A stretch of 7,406 nucleotides of DNA from assembly GCA_946477505.1 (NCBI GenBank), contig CAMKYP010000190.1, positions 1 through 7,406 of the forward strand, read 5' to 3'. The position numbers and the translations under genes are program-made. The notes below the pieces were generated by a model. The model was not told the origin of the DNA. It saw only the letters and a program-made list of their open reading frames with translations, and did not search any database. Source of the DNA: an uncultured Dechloromonas sp. (GTDB taxonomy: Bacteria > Pseudomonadota > Gammaproteobacteria > Burkholderiales > Rhodocyclaceae). Each line of letters opens with the position of its first letter. Positions within the stretch are counted from its first letter, which is position 1. Positions 6,323 to 7,406 of the stretch are shown piece by piece.

Positions 6323-6352
6323 ATTATACCTTGGTGGCGCAGAAGTTGACGA
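6323..6352 (-). promoter_or_regulatory. Possible efp promoter overlapping the earP stop codon
   Basis: On the - strand a perfect TATAAT (6328 down to 6323) includes the earP TAA stop (6326-6324). It lies about 37 bases before the efp ATG. The best -35 at 18 bp is TCGTCA (6352-6347), which matches TTGACA at only three of six positions. The leader that follows is short and T-rich. Such a site would let EF-P, an abundant protein, be made in excess of its modifying enzyme. This is a consensus match only; efp could instead depend on readthrough from earP. Confidence 0.4.
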
Positions 6353-7406
6353 GGGCCGTTGCCAGGTCGTCGCGTGAAGCCAAGTCCCGGCTCCAGGCGC
6401 GGCTGCTGTCGGCGATGGCCTGGCGGTGGTCGAGAAAATGTTGCCACGCCTTGGCAAAATCCGCCTCGCCGCCGTTCCAGGCGCTGAACACCTCCTTGAC
6501 GGCCTGCGCTTGCGTGTCGCCCATCCCTGCACAATAGCGATCGAGAAACGCCGACAACTTGACCAGATGGGCACCTTCATCCTGCTGATAGATTTGCCAA
6601 ATGAAAGGTTTGGCTGCCCATTGCGCCCGGACAAAGGAATCTTCGCCGCGGATGAAATTGATGTCTGATTGCCAGAGCAGGCGGTCGTAACCGTCCAGCG
6701 GCAGGAAGGGGACCGGTTCGATTCGCGCCTTGCCATGCTGCCAGGGGCCGGTGCCCGGCAAGTGCTGCATGACAGCAGCCATGGGCTTACCGGGTGGCAC
6801 ATGAACAATGGATGGCTGGGCCATGTTCGCCAATACAGCGAGGAGATCGCCCACAGGTGCCGTGTCGTAGCAGAACAGGCTGATCTCAAGGTGGTCGTGT
6901 GGTGGAATACGTTTCAGATAGCGCGCGCGCTCCGACAAGAGATCGGCTTCCCGCAACAACCCACCGGTCTTCGTGGTGAATCCGGGAAAGAAGAAATATT
7001 TGGTCAGTGGCAGAACGGGGTGGGGCGAGGGTATACCGTGGCAATCCTCGGCCCACGATTCGGCAGTCAGGTACTCCAGGTTCACCCAGCAGGGCTTGCG
7101 GGTAGCTGCGGCCATCGTTTTTAAGTAGGAGTCCGGTAATTCGCAGGCGAAGGCCTCGATCACCACGCCAGCCGAACGCTCGACGGCAATCTCCATGCCC
7201 CAATGCCTGATCTCGACGTTCTCCGCCGACTGCGCATCGAGCGACGGATCGATCGCCGGGCAAAGCGGGCGCAGGCTGGCCAGGTCGTCTACCCATAACC
7301 GCACATGGCGTCCGTGCTCGGCTACCAGTTGCCGGGCGAGTCGCCAGCAAATCCCGATGTCGCCGTAGTTGTCGATAACCCGGCAAAAGATGTCCCAATG
7401 AAGCTG
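6324..7406 (-). CDS. earP: EF-P Arg32 rhamnosyltransferase EarP, N-terminus cut by the window edge
   Basis: EarP is a GT-B-fold glycosyltransferase that transfers rhamnose from dTDP-rhamnose to Arg32 of EF-P, activating it for polyproline synthesis. The reading frame stays open to the right edge (360 residues seen). It begins W-D-I-F-C-R-V-I-D-N-Y-G-D-I-G at visible residues 4-18, which is the conserved EarP start, so only about one to a few residues are missing. The Asp pair D12 and D16 matches catalytic D13 and D17 of Pseudomonas EarP. The nucleotide-sugar motif N-F-I-R-G-E-D-S-F-V-R-A-Q-W-A lies at about 250-264, with the conserved Glu at 255. Other family blocks are W-V-N-L-E-Y-L-T-A-E-S-W and F-F-P-G-F-T-T-K-T-G-G-L. 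The GTG at 7304-7302 is internal, not the start, because it would remove both Asp residues. The stop lies 38 bases before efp on the same strand, as expected for a modification enzyme and its target. Confidence 0.96.
   Translation of the reverse strand, partial: QLHWDIFCRVIDNYGDIGICWRLARQLVAEHGRHVRLWVDDLASLRPLCPAIDPSLDAQSAENVEIRHWGMEIAVERSAGVVIEAFACELPDSYLKTMAAATRKPCWVNLEYLTAESWAEDCHGIPSPHPVLPLTKYFFFPGFTTKTGGLLREADLLSERARYLKRIPPHDHLEISLFCYDTAPVGDLLAVLANMAQPSIVHVPPGKPMAAVMQHLPGTGPWQHGKARIEPVPFLPLDGYDRLLWQSDINFIRGEDSFVRAQWAAKPFIWQIYQQDEGAHLVKLSAFLDRYCAGMGDTQAQAVKEVFSAWNGGEADFAKAWQHFLDHRQAIADSSRAWSRDLASRDDLATALVNFCATKV

Noticed and set aside
6669..7124. 151-codon + strand open frame opposite earP
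   Set aside because: It is antisense to conserved EarP blocks, its translation matches no family, and no Shine-Dalgarno is visible.
7302..7304. GTG as the start of earP, giving a 326-residue protein
   Set aside because: The frame stays open upstream to the window edge and encodes the conserved EarP N-terminus with the catalytic Asp pair, so this GTG is internal.

Overview
The window is a dense, moderately GC-rich stretch of bacterial chromosome. Its gene order is that of a betaproteobacterial housekeeping cluster: lepA (3' end) - lepB - DUF4845 gene - rnc - era - recO - pdxJ - acpS - nagZ on the + strand, facing efp and earP on the - strand. The protein sequences and the presence of an EarP/Arg32-type EF-P pair fit Betaproteobacteria. 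Rhodocyclales (Dechloromonas/Azonexus-like) is my best guess, from gene order and protein character only.

Layout. Bases 1-113 are the C-terminal tail of LepA (EF4). Bases 128-1280 hold signal peptidase I and a small DUF4845 membrane protein. From 1285 to 5670 six genes (rnc, era, recO, pdxJ, acpS, nagZ) are packed end to end. Each of the five junctions is, or originally was, a 4-base ATGA stop/start overlap, so they look like one translationally coupled operon. A perfect 11-bp hairpin (5676-5701) separates this operon from the convergent efp. The efp gene lies just downstream of earP on the - strand, with a possible promoter overlapping the earP stop. EarP runs off the right edge, so only a few N-terminal residues are missing.

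How the genes work together. LepA, RNase III and Era act in translation and ribosome/rRNA maturation. LepB cleaves signal peptides at the membrane. RecO serves recombinational repair, PdxJ makes pyridoxine 5'-phosphate, AcpS activates acyl carrier protein, and NagZ recycles peptidoglycan. EF-P rescues ribosomes stalled at polyproline, and EarP activates EF-P by rhamnosylating Arg32.

Points that stand out. The pdxJ reading frame is broken near its 3' end: about 31 nt appear to be missing between codon 207 and the conserved I-G-H-A-I segment. The downstream frame survives to its original ATGA overlap with acpS. A chance ATGA at the new stop may restore coupling. Inside nagZ there is a sharp AT-rich patch (29% GC over 70 bases) with unusual residues just before the catalytic Asp. 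I see no mobile element, CRISPR array, tRNA, rRNA or new defence-like system. Apart from these anomalies the window is conserved core genome.
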